Shown here: piece by piece, positions 1 through 7,167 of the stretch
Numbering within the stretch: the first letter of the stretch is position 1
How the letters are laid out: every line of letters begins with the position of its first letter
From: Gammaproteobacteria bacterium
GTDB taxonomy: Bacteria; Pseudomonadota; Gammaproteobacteria; SZUA-152
Reading direction: 5' to 3'
DNA length: 64,000 bases
Assembly (NCBI GenBank): GCA_029882975.1
Contig: JAOUJW010000010.1
Coordinates: 1-64,000 of the forward strand
The notes under the pieces: model-generated
What the model saw: the letters and a program-made list of their open reading frames with translations, nothing else
Databases searched by the model: none
What the model was told of the DNA's origin: nothing
Program-made: the position numbers and the translations under genes

Positions 1-1092
1 AAAAGTACCGTGATCTATCCCAATCGACCCACCATCGTATTATCCGATGTCTATAAAAATATTGCCGGTACTTTTTTTGTTCGAAAACCATTCCATATCG
101 CCAGTTTGACTCGCGCTTTAAACCAGGCTGCGGTATTTGTGCAGGCTAAAGAGAGCCGCCCCAAATTGGTGGCCAATTCACAGCTAACGAGTACTCATAC
201 TCCTCGTCCGCAAGGCGCGGCCATTCACCATTTAAGTCACAGTAACAATAGCCCGACCGTACCCACGAGTGCCGACAATCAGGACTCTTCCGGTAAAGTT
301 CTTTTTTATAAAGACAAAACCGGAGCGGCATCACAATTTGTGAAACCCGTGGCTAAAGAATCGGCCTTTGAGTCGCTTCCCAGTGCCAACGAATCCGGCA
401 TTATGTATATAACCAAAGCGGATTTTAAATTTGCTGCGGATGATCCGAGCGCATTGGCCCAGATACAATACCGGCCACAAGAACTGTTGCTGGGATATGT
501 GCAAAAGGCCTATAGGGAAGCCATATATCGTCGTTGTGATGTGAGATTGGAAGGGCCTTGGAGGCCTATTACGGTGTATTTCCAGGATAATGAAATTGGT
601 GTAGAAAAAAACCTGCGCCACTTGTATGCCTTGTCGTTGGTTCGGTTGTCACCGGAGCAAGTCAAAATTACTGTATTAAAGCGTCATAGGCAGGGAGACA
701 ACTCGGCTGAATTGCGCATGCCTATGGAACAGTTTTTGTGGAAGTTAGCCTTGCGAACCAGTCTGGGGCGCGTGCCCGAGGGGACCAGTTTGTACGCACC
801 GGTAAAGTTGCGTCGTTGGCCCGATTTGTCCCGCAATGCTCTGACGCCTTATGCGTATCGAATTGCCGCCTTATGGACCCGACAAAGTACGTCCATCTTA
901 CATACGGCGGATATACTGAACATACCCTTGCGCTACATTTTGGTTTTTTATTCTGCTGCGTTGGCGGCGGGCTTAATGGGTAAGTCGTCACCGGCACCAC
1001 AACAAGGCTTTTCAGAGCAAGAGCCCGTTTTGGCAGCGCATTCGCACAGAAATATATTCAAGCTCATTGTTAATCGCTTTCGCGATGTGTAG
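1..1092 (+). CDS. Response-regulator-like protein, 5' end cut by window edge
   Basis: The frame is open to base 1, so the gene starts outside the window; the GTG at 10 is just an internal codon. The first visible 45 residues look like the end of a receiver domain: a hydrophobic strand, then FVRKPF with the Lys-Pro pair that ends the active site of REC domains, then the last helix. A polar linker of about 90 residues follows. The C-terminal 230 residues are not recognised; near their end lies a helix-turn-helix-like stretch (TADILNIPLRYILVF). The stop at 1092 is followed almost at once by a small GTPase and two roadblock-type proteins, so it is probably the signal input of that module. The function is inferred from neighbours. 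Confidence 0.6.
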   Translation, partial: KSTVIYPNRPTIVLSDVYKNIAGTFFVRKPFHIASLTRALNQAAVFVQAKESRPKLVANSQLTSTHTPRPQGAAIHHLSHSNNSPTVPTSADNQDSSGKVLFYKDKTGAASQFVKPVAKESAFESLPSANESGIMYITKADFKFAADDPSALAQIQYRPQELLLGYVQKAYREAIYRRCDVRLEGPWRPITVYFQDNEIGVEKNLRHLYALSLVRLSPEQVKITVLKRHRQGDNSAELRMPMEQFLWKLALRTSLGRVPEGTSLYAPVKLRRWPDLSRNALTPYAYRIAALWTRQSTSILHTADILNIPLRYILVFYSAALAAGLMGKSSPAPQQGFSEQEPVLAAHSHRNIFKLIVNRFRDV

Positions 1093-1109
1093 GAGTGGTA
1101 ATTATTCTT

Positions 1110-1646
1110 ATGTCCAGCTACAAGATCATATTTACCGGGCCGGTAGGTGCCGGGAAAACAACGGCCATCAGCAGTATTAGTGATATTCCGCCGGTATCCA
1201 CTGAGGAAAAAGCCACTGATGAAGTTCAACTGGCTAAAAACAAAACTACAGTGGCTATGGACTACGGTAAGGTAAATTTAAATGGTAGCGAGTGTGTCCA
1301 TTTATACGGTACTCCCGGCCAGGAGCGTTTTGACTTTATGTGGGAAATCTTAACCAAAGGCGGATTGGGGTTGGTGCTGCTATTAGACAATACACGGCCT
1401 AAACCGTTTACGGACTTAAGCTACTTCCTGTCTCGTTTTGATTCGTTTATTCAGGATACCCACGTGGCTATTGGTGTAACCCGAATGGATATTAACGCAA
1501 AACCCACCATAGACCAGTACCACGATCAACTGCAGGCTTTGGGATTGAATTACCCCGTATTTAGCGTAGATGCTCGAAGAAAGGAGGATATTGCCTCTTT
1601 AATTAAAGCATTGGTGTTTTCATTGGACCCCTGTGCTGTAGGGTAA
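1110..1646 (+). CDS. Small Ras-like GTPase (MglA/Gtr-type, COG2229-like)
   Basis: This protein of about 178 residues carries a P-loop GPVGAGKTT near residue 10, a switch II motif GTPGQERF, and TRMD in the place of the usual NKxD base-recognition motif. This is the compact bacterial GTPase type often encoded beside roadblock/LC7 proteins, which act as GAPs or scaffolds (as MglB does for MglA). I chose the ATG at 1110 because it gives the typical N-terminus MSSYKIIFTG; a GTG at 1095 is in frame but overlaps the GGAG. It is expected to be a cytoplasmic GTP switch. Its target, such as polarity or surface motility, cannot be read from the sequence. Confidence 0.82.
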   Translation: MSSYKIIFTGPVGAGKTTAISSISDIPPVSTEEKATDEVQLAKNKTTVAMDYGKVNLNGSECVHLYGTPGQERFDFMWEILTKGGLGLVLLLDNTRPKPFTDLSYFLSRFDSFIQDTHVAIGVTRMDINAKPTIDQYHDQLQALGLNYPVFSVDARRKEDIASLIKALVFSLDPCAVG

Positions 1647-1649
1647 AAC

Positions 1650-2288
1650 ATGCCTGCGTATCGAATCAAACAAAACCTGTATTTGTATCCTACGCCTGCG
1701 GGCACCTTTTACACTATATCGGCAGATACCGACGACCCCGAACGGCAGTTATTGCAAACCCTGTTTCAGTTGAAATCCAGTCCCAAGGTGGACTTGGAGT
1801 TATTGGCGAATATTTGCGGCCTAGGTAACCGCAAAGATATGGTGGAGTTATTGCACCACATGCAGACCTTGGGGTGGTTACAAGGCTGTTCAGCTGCACG
1901 GCGTGTTTATAGCGGCCCCTTGGAGCAGGTGTTGCCTCAAATGCTGGGGATGTTGTCCGGAGATAAAAAAGCGTTGTTGGCGGACCAGGAAGGGTTTTAC
2001 ATTTCCCAATGCGGTTTTGACCAGGAACAGGCTGAATATTTAGCGGCATTGAGCGCGGACTTGTCCGGTCTACAGAAAAAGTACAGTGACTTTCTTAGCA
2101 GCGGACTGGCTTTGAACTACGATGCCTGGGCTATCCCCGATGCTTTTGGTAACAGTCAGCTGGGTTTTTGGTCTTTATATATAGGAGGGCAGCGGTTTGT
2201 ATTGCTTGTGCAGGGTGTGCCGAGGTTTAATGCGCCGGTACTGACCGAATTTGTTTGGGCTTTGACTCACCGTTATGGTGAGGCATAG
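1650..2288 (+). CDS. Winged-helix-like plus roadblock-like protein of the GTPase module
   Basis: This 212-residue soluble protein begins three bases after the GTPase stop. The N-terminal half contains a helical segment like a winged helix (DLELLANICGLGNRKDMVELL). The C-terminal half resembles a roadblock/LC7 fold: LLADQEGFYISQCGF followed by a long helix and then two strands. No catalytic residues are evident. The position between the GTPase and a clear roadblock protein suggests a partner or effector of the GTPase. The roadblock assignment is by pattern only and should be checked by profile or structure search. Confidence 0.6.
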   Translation: MPAYRIKQNLYLYPTPAGTFYTISADTDDPERQLLQTLFQLKSSPKVDLELLANICGLGNRKDMVELLHHMQTLGWLQGCSAARRVYSGPLEQVLPQMLGMLSGDKKALLADQEGFYISQCGFDQEQAEYLAALSADLSGLQKKYSDFLSSGLALNYDAWAIPDAFGNSQLGFWSLYIGGQRFVLLVQGVPRFNAPVLTEFVWALTHRYGEA

Positions 2289-2322
2289 GTCCCTGGAATT
2301 GATGTTGTCAGGAGTAAAAACA

Positions 2323-2688
2323 ATGAGAGCAGACATCATGGGTTCTATTTTGGCTGAACTGAATGATTCCTCCGCCGATATCGAAGCTTCCGCGGTTATA
2401 TCCGGAGACGGATTGACCTTAGCGGCCGTGAGTGAAAAATCTCTGGATCAGGATAAAGTGGGGGCCATGAGTGCAGCTATGTTGTCCTTGGGCGAACGTA
2501 CGGCACAGGAACTGGCCCGGGGCGAGTTGGAACAATTGATGATAAAAGGTAAGTCCGGTTATGTATTAATGACTCATGCCGGGCCGGATACCGTGGTTAC
2601 GGTGTTAGCGCGGCCCAAAGCAAAATTGGGTTTGATTTTTCTGGATGTAAAACGGTTTACGGAGAATATTTCCAGAGCCTTACAGTGA
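2323..2688 (+). CDS. Roadblock/LC7 domain protein (MglB-like)
   Basis: This is a single-domain protein of about 121 residues with the roadblock layout: a helix (MGSILAELND), a strand pair around ASAVISGDGLTLAA, a long helix with SAAMLSLGERTAQELARG, then strands ending in VVTVLARPKAKLGLIFLD and a final helix. The start at 2323 is favoured by GGAG eight bases upstream; a longer frame from 2275 overlaps the previous gene. Such proteins dimerise and regulate small GTPases of the MglA type. It closes a compact four-gene unit with the REC-like protein, the GTPase and the previous roadblock-like protein. Confidence 0.82.
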   Translation: MRADIMGSILAELNDSSADIEASAVISGDGLTLAAVSEKSLDQDKVGAMSAAMLSLGERTAQELARGELEQLMIKGKSGYVLMTHAGPDTVVTVLARPKAKLGLIFLDVKRFTENISRALQ

Positions 2689-2744
2689 TTTCCAAAGATA
2701 ATTTTCAACGATAGCCATCTGCTGTTAGTACAGCTGGCAAAACC

Positions 2745-2766
2745 AAGGCCGGTCATCACCGGCTTT
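2745..2766 (+). terminator. Hairpin after the GTPase-roadblock unit
   Basis: Arms AAGGCCGGT and ACCGGCTTT pair over nine bases (one G-U) around a CATC loop. Only a short T run follows, so termination may be partial. Confidence 0.45.
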
Positions 2767-2964
2767 GGGCGTTTAGCGGACGTGGTTTTGTTGATTCTAC
2801 AACGGCGCGGTGCCTACATCGAATGAATTAAGTGAAGGTTCCTTATAGGAATCAATACCTTTAATCTGAACTGTTGAATTTACAATCATTTATTGATGTA
2901 GACTTTAGAGGGAAAGATATGGCGCCGTTATATTGATACCCATTATCACAACATTTAGATCATT

Positions 2965-4200
2965 ATGGATAAGAATGGAATCGTAGGGGTTGCTGCTGTA
3001 ATGCTGGTGCTTTGCAACGCATTATTGCTGTTTGTAACCGAAATTGATGCCACTATGTTTGCAGTAATGCTGCTTCAGGATATGGTTTTGATCTCGGTTT
3101 TTGTGGCTCTGATGAAGCACTTGCAGCGTCAAACAGACTCGATAGAGGCATATTTCAACCAGCAGAGCTCGCAAGAGGTGCTGGATTTCAAACAAGCCCT
3201 CGATCCAGGCAAATATACATTGTTGCAACCTTTGGTAAACACAATAAACAAATATAACGACACTATACTTAAGCGGGTCGATAGTGTGGCGCAATCCTGT
3301 GGTCGGCTGATTCCCATGTCGAAAGAATTGGGAGAAACCTACAGTAATATCACCCAAAAAACGTCCATGCTTACCCAATTGAGTGAAACGGTTACTCGCT
3401 CCATGCATGAGATGAATGAAGCCGGGATTCAAGTGCGGGACAATGTAAAAGCGATTGACGAGACCGTCCATTCAACCGAAGTTGTGGTGCAGCAGTGCCA
3501 GTCGGTGGTAGGGGACGCAGTTCTCAGTATCAACGAATTGGCGTCCGATATAAGCCGGTGTGTGGATGAATTGGCGCAGTTAAAAAGCGATACCGATAAA
3601 ATTAATCGTGTATTGGAAGTCATTAGCGGTATTGCAGAGCAAACAAATCTTTTAGCTTTGAACGCGGCAATAGAGGCTGCCAGAGCCGGAGAACAGGGTA
3701 GAGGCTTTGCGGTTGTCGCCGATGAAGTCCGCGCACTGGCAGAGCAGACCCGGGTTTCCACCTCCGAAGTTCAAGTGATGATTGAGCGGATTCAAAGCGG
3801 TACCCAGAGAGTATCTCAGACCATGGACAGCAGCAGTGCCAGAACGGATGCCACCGTGCAACACTCTGATAATGTTCAGCAACAACTCATGCAAATTGTT
3901 GTGGCAGTACAAAATATTAATACGGTGGCGGAAAACATTAATTGTTCAGTTCATTCCCAAAGCGAGGCCGCAAAACAGGCCCAGTATTCCGTCAACGGCT
4001 TAGCCGAACTAAATGGCGAAGCCTTGAAAGCGAGTTGTTTGCACGGTGTATCTCGCGAAGATTTGATTAAGCTGGGTGAAACATTGCGCGCTAAACTGAG
4101 CGGGCTCAGTGTTAATTCGGACCATTGGGGAGGGGCTACCCGAACTAAGGTTAGAAACGATTTTGTCGAAGGTGCGAATGAACCTATGGAGCTGTTTTAG
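2965..4200 (+). CDS. Methyl-accepting chemotaxis protein without a periplasmic sensor domain
   Basis: This 411-residue protein has two closely spaced membrane segments at about residues 5-24 and 29-48, so there is practically no periplasmic domain. A long coiled coil follows, with the highly conserved hairpin tip at about residues 215-260 ([23 protein letters not shown] then [17 protein letters not shown]), which binds CheA and CheW. No HAMP domain and no C-terminal CheR/CheB tether pentapeptide are evident. The family signals to a chemotaxis or type IV pilus array; no che genes lie in the window. It may sense from the cytoplasm or membrane. Whether it serves the upstream GTPase module is only suggested by proximity. 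No good ribosome-binding site precedes the ATG. Confidence 0.9.
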   Translation: MDKNGIVGVAAVMLVLCNALLLFVTEIDATMFAVMLLQDMVLISVFVALMKHLQRQTDSIEAYFNQQSSQEVLDFKQALDPGKYTLLQPLVNTINKYNDTILKRVDSVAQSCGRLIPMSKELGETYSNITQKTSMLTQLSETVTRSMHEMNEAGIQVRDNVKAIDETVHSTEVVVQQCQSVVGDAVLSINELASDISRCVDELAQLKSDTDKINRVLEVISGIAEQTNLLALNAAIEAARAGEQGRGFAVVADEVRALAEQTRVSTSEVQVMIERIQSGTQRVSQTMDSSSARTDATVQHSDNVQQQLMQIVVAVQNINTVAENINCSVHSQSEAAKQAQYSVNGLAELNGEALKASCLHGVSREDLIKLGETLRAKLSGLSVNSDHWGGATRTKVRNDFVEGANEPMELF

Positions 4201-4227
4201 GAAATATCTGTATCATATTGTAATTAT

Positions 4228-4305
4228 TAAAGTTTCCTCTATTTATTCCATTTTGCCGTAAAGCTTGTAATAATTTTTCGAACCTATATATTAGAAAATA
4301 CTAAT
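4228..4305 (+). promoter_or_regulatory. Upstream region of thioredoxin gene with TAAAGTTT and an inverted repeat
   Basis: TAAAGTTT (4228-4235) is followed after exactly 19 bases by GCCGTAAA (4255-4262). Further down, ATTAG and CTAAT form an inverted repeat with a six-base spacer (4290-4305). The same TAAAGTTT, 19-base gap and GCCG recur upstream of the gene at 39930. The first octamer equals the -35 consensus of flagellar sigma factor 28, but the spacing is eight bases too long, so no promoter class is claimed. Confidence 0.3.
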
Positions 4306-4331
4306 TATCTGAATATTAAAGAGGCGAAGCT

Positions 4332-4715
4332 ATGGTCACGGCAGTTACGAAAGACAATTTTACAGACATTATTAACAACAATGACATGGTTATCGTCGAT
4401 TTCTGGGCGCCTTGGTGTGGTCCCTGCAAATCATTCGCTCCGGTGTTCGAAGCCGTGGCTGAGGCCAATCCGGACGTGACATTTGCCAAAGTGAACACTG
4501 AAGAGCAACAGGAACTGGCTGCTCATTTTCAAATACGTTCCATTCCTACCTTGATGGTTTTTCGTGAGCAAATCATTATTTTTTCAAATGCCGGTGCCTT
4601 ACCACAAAGTGCAATGGAAGAATTAATAACCCAAGTGAAAACCATCGATATGGATCAGGTTCGGGAAGAGATTGCCCAAAGCGAGGCCGTGGCTGCAACT
4701 GCTAAATCGGAATAA
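4332..4715 (+). CDS. trxA: Thioredoxin family protein
   Basis: This 127-residue protein is a thioredoxin fold with the redox motif WAPWCGPCK at about residues 28-36 and the cis-proline segment SIPTLMVF. It reduces disulfides in cytoplasmic proteins using thioredoxin reductase. It has no signal peptide. The C-terminus is about 20 residues longer than a standard thioredoxin and is acidic and Ala/Glu-rich. A GAGGCG sits just upstream of the ATG. It is monocistronic, ending in a strong terminator. It is probably not the only thioredoxin of the genome, so the trxA symbol is by family only. Confidence 0.85.
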   Translation: MVTAVTKDNFTDIINNNDMVIVDFWAPWCGPCKSFAPVFEAVAEANPDVTFAKVNTEEQQELAAHFQIRSIPTLMVFREQIIIFSNAGALPQSAMEELITQVKTIDMDQVREEIAQSEAVAATAKSE

Positions 4716-4720
4716 AACAC

Positions 4721-4754
4721 AACCCTCCGCCCGGCAGCGGGCGGAGGGTTTTCA
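4721..4754 (+). terminator. Strong rho-independent terminator after trxA
   Basis: A perfect 13-bp stem (arms 4721-4733 and 4738-4750) around a GCAG loop is followed by TTTTC. It lies between the convergent thioredoxin and tyrosinase genes and could serve both strands. Confidence 0.9.
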
Positions 4755-4782
4755 TTTGCCTGGAAAACCCGGTGCCGTATGT

Positions 4783-6525
4783 TTAGGGTTGCGCTAAAGC
4801 AATGTAAGCAACGGTTTCGTTGACATGGCGGCCGCTGAGTTTGGCTTCTTCCTCCTGCAAACGCAAATCACAACTACCGGGATTAATGTTACGTTGTCGC
4901 GTGACCACCGGGTCTGTGCCATTGCGGGTCATGCATTGGCTCAACACTGTTGGTGCCGTAGTAAACATGCTGTTGAAATTTACGGTTTTCCAGTTATGGT
5001 TGGTTGATGTTGTTCCGGCTTCCAAAAGTGTGCCATTACGCATGCGGTGGCTGCCGGATTCCAGTACCAAAAAGCTGATATCTTCAAAGTTGTGGATTCC
5101 ATCCAGGTAAGCCCATTCCTCGATTTGCAATTCAAAAAAGTCATGGTCCGTGGATTGCAAACGAATTTGTGCCGGTTGATCGCCGTTGAAGCTGCTAATC
5201 TTGGCGATCACCACCGGAGACTGGTAACTGTTTCTCAATGTCACTCGTTCCCATTGTTTGCGACCCGGCTGACCCATACGCAGTTTGGCAATTTCACCAA
5301 TGACCCGCCCGGATGCGTTATAGATTAAACCGGGGTTTCCCATCAAATAGCCTATGGCTTCGGCAACATGCGTCACTTCCCGGTCCCTGGACTTTTCCTC
5401 TTGCACCGAGACCTGCAAATGGTCCGCTGTTGCATTTTGGATTCGCACCGATGCCGTATTATTGCCGGCAAAGGTTTGCATATCCGCTAAGGCACAGGGG
5501 GCGTTTCCATAATCCACATTCAGGTTTATGGTGGACCATTGGTGGGTTACCGATGTTGCGGTGGTGTTGAATTCAAACTGGGTTTCTTCACCATCGTAGA
5601 GGTATCCCAGATCCCGCGTGTTCAGCACATCAGTTGGTGTCACCACATCCACCATGGCTTCCGTGGGTACCATAGTCAGTGCTGTGGCTACAGTGGCGGA
5701 GGTAGGCGTTGAAGCCGCAGCATCCCAGGGCCACATATTGTCATTGGGACCATGGCCTTGACCCACAAAAATGTCGGCGTCGTTGTAATGTGCCACTCCC
5801 GGATGGCGTTGTTGCCACATGGCCCAAATACGGTCGATTTGAGCGTGATGCATGAAAAAGATGGGATCATTGGGAGAAGTCATCCGGCCCATATCGCCGC
5901 CCACCCAGCCGTGTACACCATTGTGCATAGAGTTGTGTGTAGCGGTCAGTCCGGAGCCTCCTTCGAGTGCCGGGCGAAAACTGCTGTAAGTATTCATTTC
6001 CATCGTTTCAATGATGGCGTCTGCGGTGGGTAAGGATCCCGGTCCGGCGGTTCCGGTGCGTCTAAGGGTGGCGGAGAATGCCTGTAAATCCGGGTGGATG
6101 CTCCATCCCAACGGGTTTTGTGGAGTTGGACTCGAGGCAAAATAGCCACTGCTGATGATACCGCCTCTTGGACCCATGTGGTCGTCCACAAACAAGTCGT
6201 TGGTTTCCTCGTCGGTACCAAAGCCCCAGTTCCAATAGGGTAGGCTGACTTGTGGGTCCACGGCCGCCAGGGCTTCTTCGTAACGGCGTAGGTATTCCCG
6301 ATGCCAGGGGAGAAACGCCGGACCGTTGTGGGCACCATCCACCCCTGCGGCCGGTCCTGTACCGCCCAATCCGAGTCCCCAGACACACCAATGCATAGCT
6401 ACAAACTGGTCGTAAATACTCACACCGGATCCGGCCGGGAAAGTGTGTTTCAGGGCGACGACAGCATTTAAATAGCGCTTCCATTCGGCGTCGGATAATA
6501 ACGCAGCATTTTTCCGGATTCTCAT
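4783..6525 (-). CDS. Tyrosinase with three C-terminal repeat modules
   Basis: This 580-residue type-3 copper oxidase fits the tyrosinase pattern. CuA ligands are most likely His45, His66 and His75 (HNGPAFLPWH). CuB ligands are His201, His205 and His227 (HNGVH and DPIFFMHHAQIDRIW), with the 9- and 22-residue spacings seen in Streptomyces tyrosinase. The family oxidises phenols to o-quinones. Residues 320-580 hold three degenerate copies of a module of about 70 residues (roughly 328-396, 423-492 and 509-579), each running from a W-x-x-[IV] strand through an xQEE or IEE segment to a final strand; these resemble lectin-like beta modules but I cannot name them. No signal peptide is visible. GGGAGGAC precedes the ATG, and the gene lies 12 bases after a 66-codon gene. 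Confidence 0.9.
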   Translation of the reverse strand: MRIRKNAALLSDAEWKRYLNAVVALKHTFPAGSGVSIYDQFVAMHWCVWGLGLGGTGPAAGVDGAHNGPAFLPWHREYLRRYEEALAAVDPQVSLPYWNWGFGTDEETNDLFVDDHMGPRGGIISSGYFASSPTPQNPLGWSIHPDLQAFSATLRRTGTAGPGSLPTADAIIETMEMNTYSSFRPALEGGSGLTATHNSMHNGVHGWVGGDMGRMTSPNDPIFFMHHAQIDRIWAMWQQRHPGVAHYNDADIFVGQGHGPNDNMWPWDAAASTPTSATVATALTMVPTEAMVDVVTPTDVLNTRDLGYLYDGEETQFEFNTTATSVTHQWSTINLNVDYGNAPCALADMQTFAGNNTASVRIQNATADHLQVSVQEEKSRDREVTHVAEAIGYLMGNPGLIYNASGRVIGEIAKLRMGQPGRKQWERVTLRNSYQSPVVIAKISSFNGDQPAQIRLQSTDHDFFELQIEEWAYLDGIHNFEDISFLVLESGSHRMRNGTLLEAGTTSTNHNWKTVNFNSMFTTAPTVLSQCMTRNGTDPVVTRQRNINPGSCDLRLQEEEAKLSGRHVNETVAYIALAQP

Positions 6526-6537
6526 CAGAAGTCCTCC

Positions 6538-6738
6538 CTATTGGCCTAAGCGGTTGTCGACCAGAGCCTGGGCCAGGTCTTGTATGGATTGAAAGGTACA
6601 ATAGGGTAATTCATCGGAGTAACATTCTTTGGATTCCGGGTCGATGCTGACAGGCGTTTCTTTGCCGCTGATAAGAAGCTTGGGTGAGGAGGATTCCTCA
6701 AACATAATCTGCGTGTCTCGATAGTTTAGTGCGTCCAT
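6538..6738 (-). CDS. Small acidic protein encoded just upstream of the tyrosinase
   Basis: This 66-residue protein has no recognised family. It contains two cysteines (KECYSDELPYC), no signal peptide and no membrane segment; the second half suggests one helix (SIQDLAQALVDN). AGGAG lies five bases before the ATG, and its stop is 12 bases from the tyrosinase start, so the two are surely co-transcribed and perhaps translationally coupled. Streptomyces tyrosinases need a small caddie protein (MelC1) for copper loading and export, but this protein does not look like MelC1, which has a signal peptide and histidines. A helper role here is inference from position only. Confidence 0.7.
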   Translation of the reverse strand: MDALNYRDTQIMFEESSSPKLLISGKETPVSIDPESKECYSDELPYCTFQSIQDLAQALVDNRLGQ

Positions 6739-6750
6739 ATGAGCTCCTGT

Positions 6751-6810
6751 TGTTATACAACGTGTTATGCAGCGTGTTATACAGCGTATGATACAGCGCG
6801 TAGTACAGCA
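6751..6810 (-). repeat. Five tandem 12-bp repeats upstream of the tyrosinase operon
   Basis: Five uninterrupted units start at 6751, 6763, 6775, 6787 and 6799. The first three match TGTTATACAGCG with at most one change each, while the last two diverge at their 5' ends; TACAGC is the most constant part. Read with the operon (minus strand) the unit is CGCTGTATAACA. The array ends two bases before the AGGAG of the 66-codon gene, so it lies in the leader or core promoter. It could bind a regulator cooperatively, act in the mRNA, or vary in copy number. Confidence 0.85.
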
Positions 6811-6863
6811 GAGGTTTGAGTGAGTTACAGATTTACTACAGGAATCGATTCGGTTGCAGCAGA

Positions 6864-6892
6864 GTAAATCACCCTAGCATAGGGTTGTTTAC
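6864..6892. promoter_or_regulatory. 29-bp palindrome, probable operator
   Basis: Outer arms GTAAA (6864-6868) and TTTAC (6888-6892) and inner arms ACCCTA (6871-6876) and TAGGGT (6880-6885) are all perfectly inverted about base 6878, with a GCA centre and only the two bases between arms unpaired. The long symmetric arms in a divergent intergenic region suggest a dimeric regulator site. Which gene it controls is not known. Confidence 0.55.
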
Positions 6893-7108
6893 CTGTGGGG
6901 CGTAAGACACAATAAAATTACATTTCATCCACCATTCGGTAAATCGGTGCCGCGCAATCTGCAGACAGTGTCTTTTATATGATTGCCACAGGACTCATTT
7001 CTTGAGAGTTGTACATTGCTTAGGCAAAATGGTGTGCAATTGTTTATGGATTAGCCGCCAGAGTCGGACATTTTCGTGTCCGCTTGCTTTTGTCGGGATG
7101 GTTTGGTT

Positions 7109-7114
7109 TATAAT
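7109..7114 (+). promoter_or_regulatory. -10 box for the secreted nuclease gene
   Basis: TATAAT lies 54 bases before the ATG at 7168. The best -35 candidate (TTGCTT, 7084-7089) has a long 19-base spacer, so the promoter may need an activator. GTTTGG and CCAAAC flank the box as an inverted repeat (7101-7120). Confidence 0.45.
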
Positions 7115-7167
7115 CCAAACTCTGAAAATAATAACGGCGCGGCGTATCAAGCGTTAGGAGCTCGATA

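Larger units (their letters stand above)
6739..7167. other. 429-bp divergent control region, tyrosinase operon / secreted nuclease
   Basis: This gap holds five 12-bp tandem repeats next to the tyrosinase operon, a 29-bp palindrome in the middle and a perfect -10 box for the nuclease gene; each is listed separately. No further gene is seen. Confidence 0.7.

Noticed and set aside
2901-2931. Sigma-28-like promoter before the chemoreceptor (GCCGTTAT at 2924)
   Set aside because: The -35 half (TTAG where TAAA is expected) is poor, so the match is not convincing.
4820-5570. Several plus-strand frames across the tyrosinase gene
   Set aside because: They overlap a strongly supported gene on the other strand and show no domain or ribosome-binding site.
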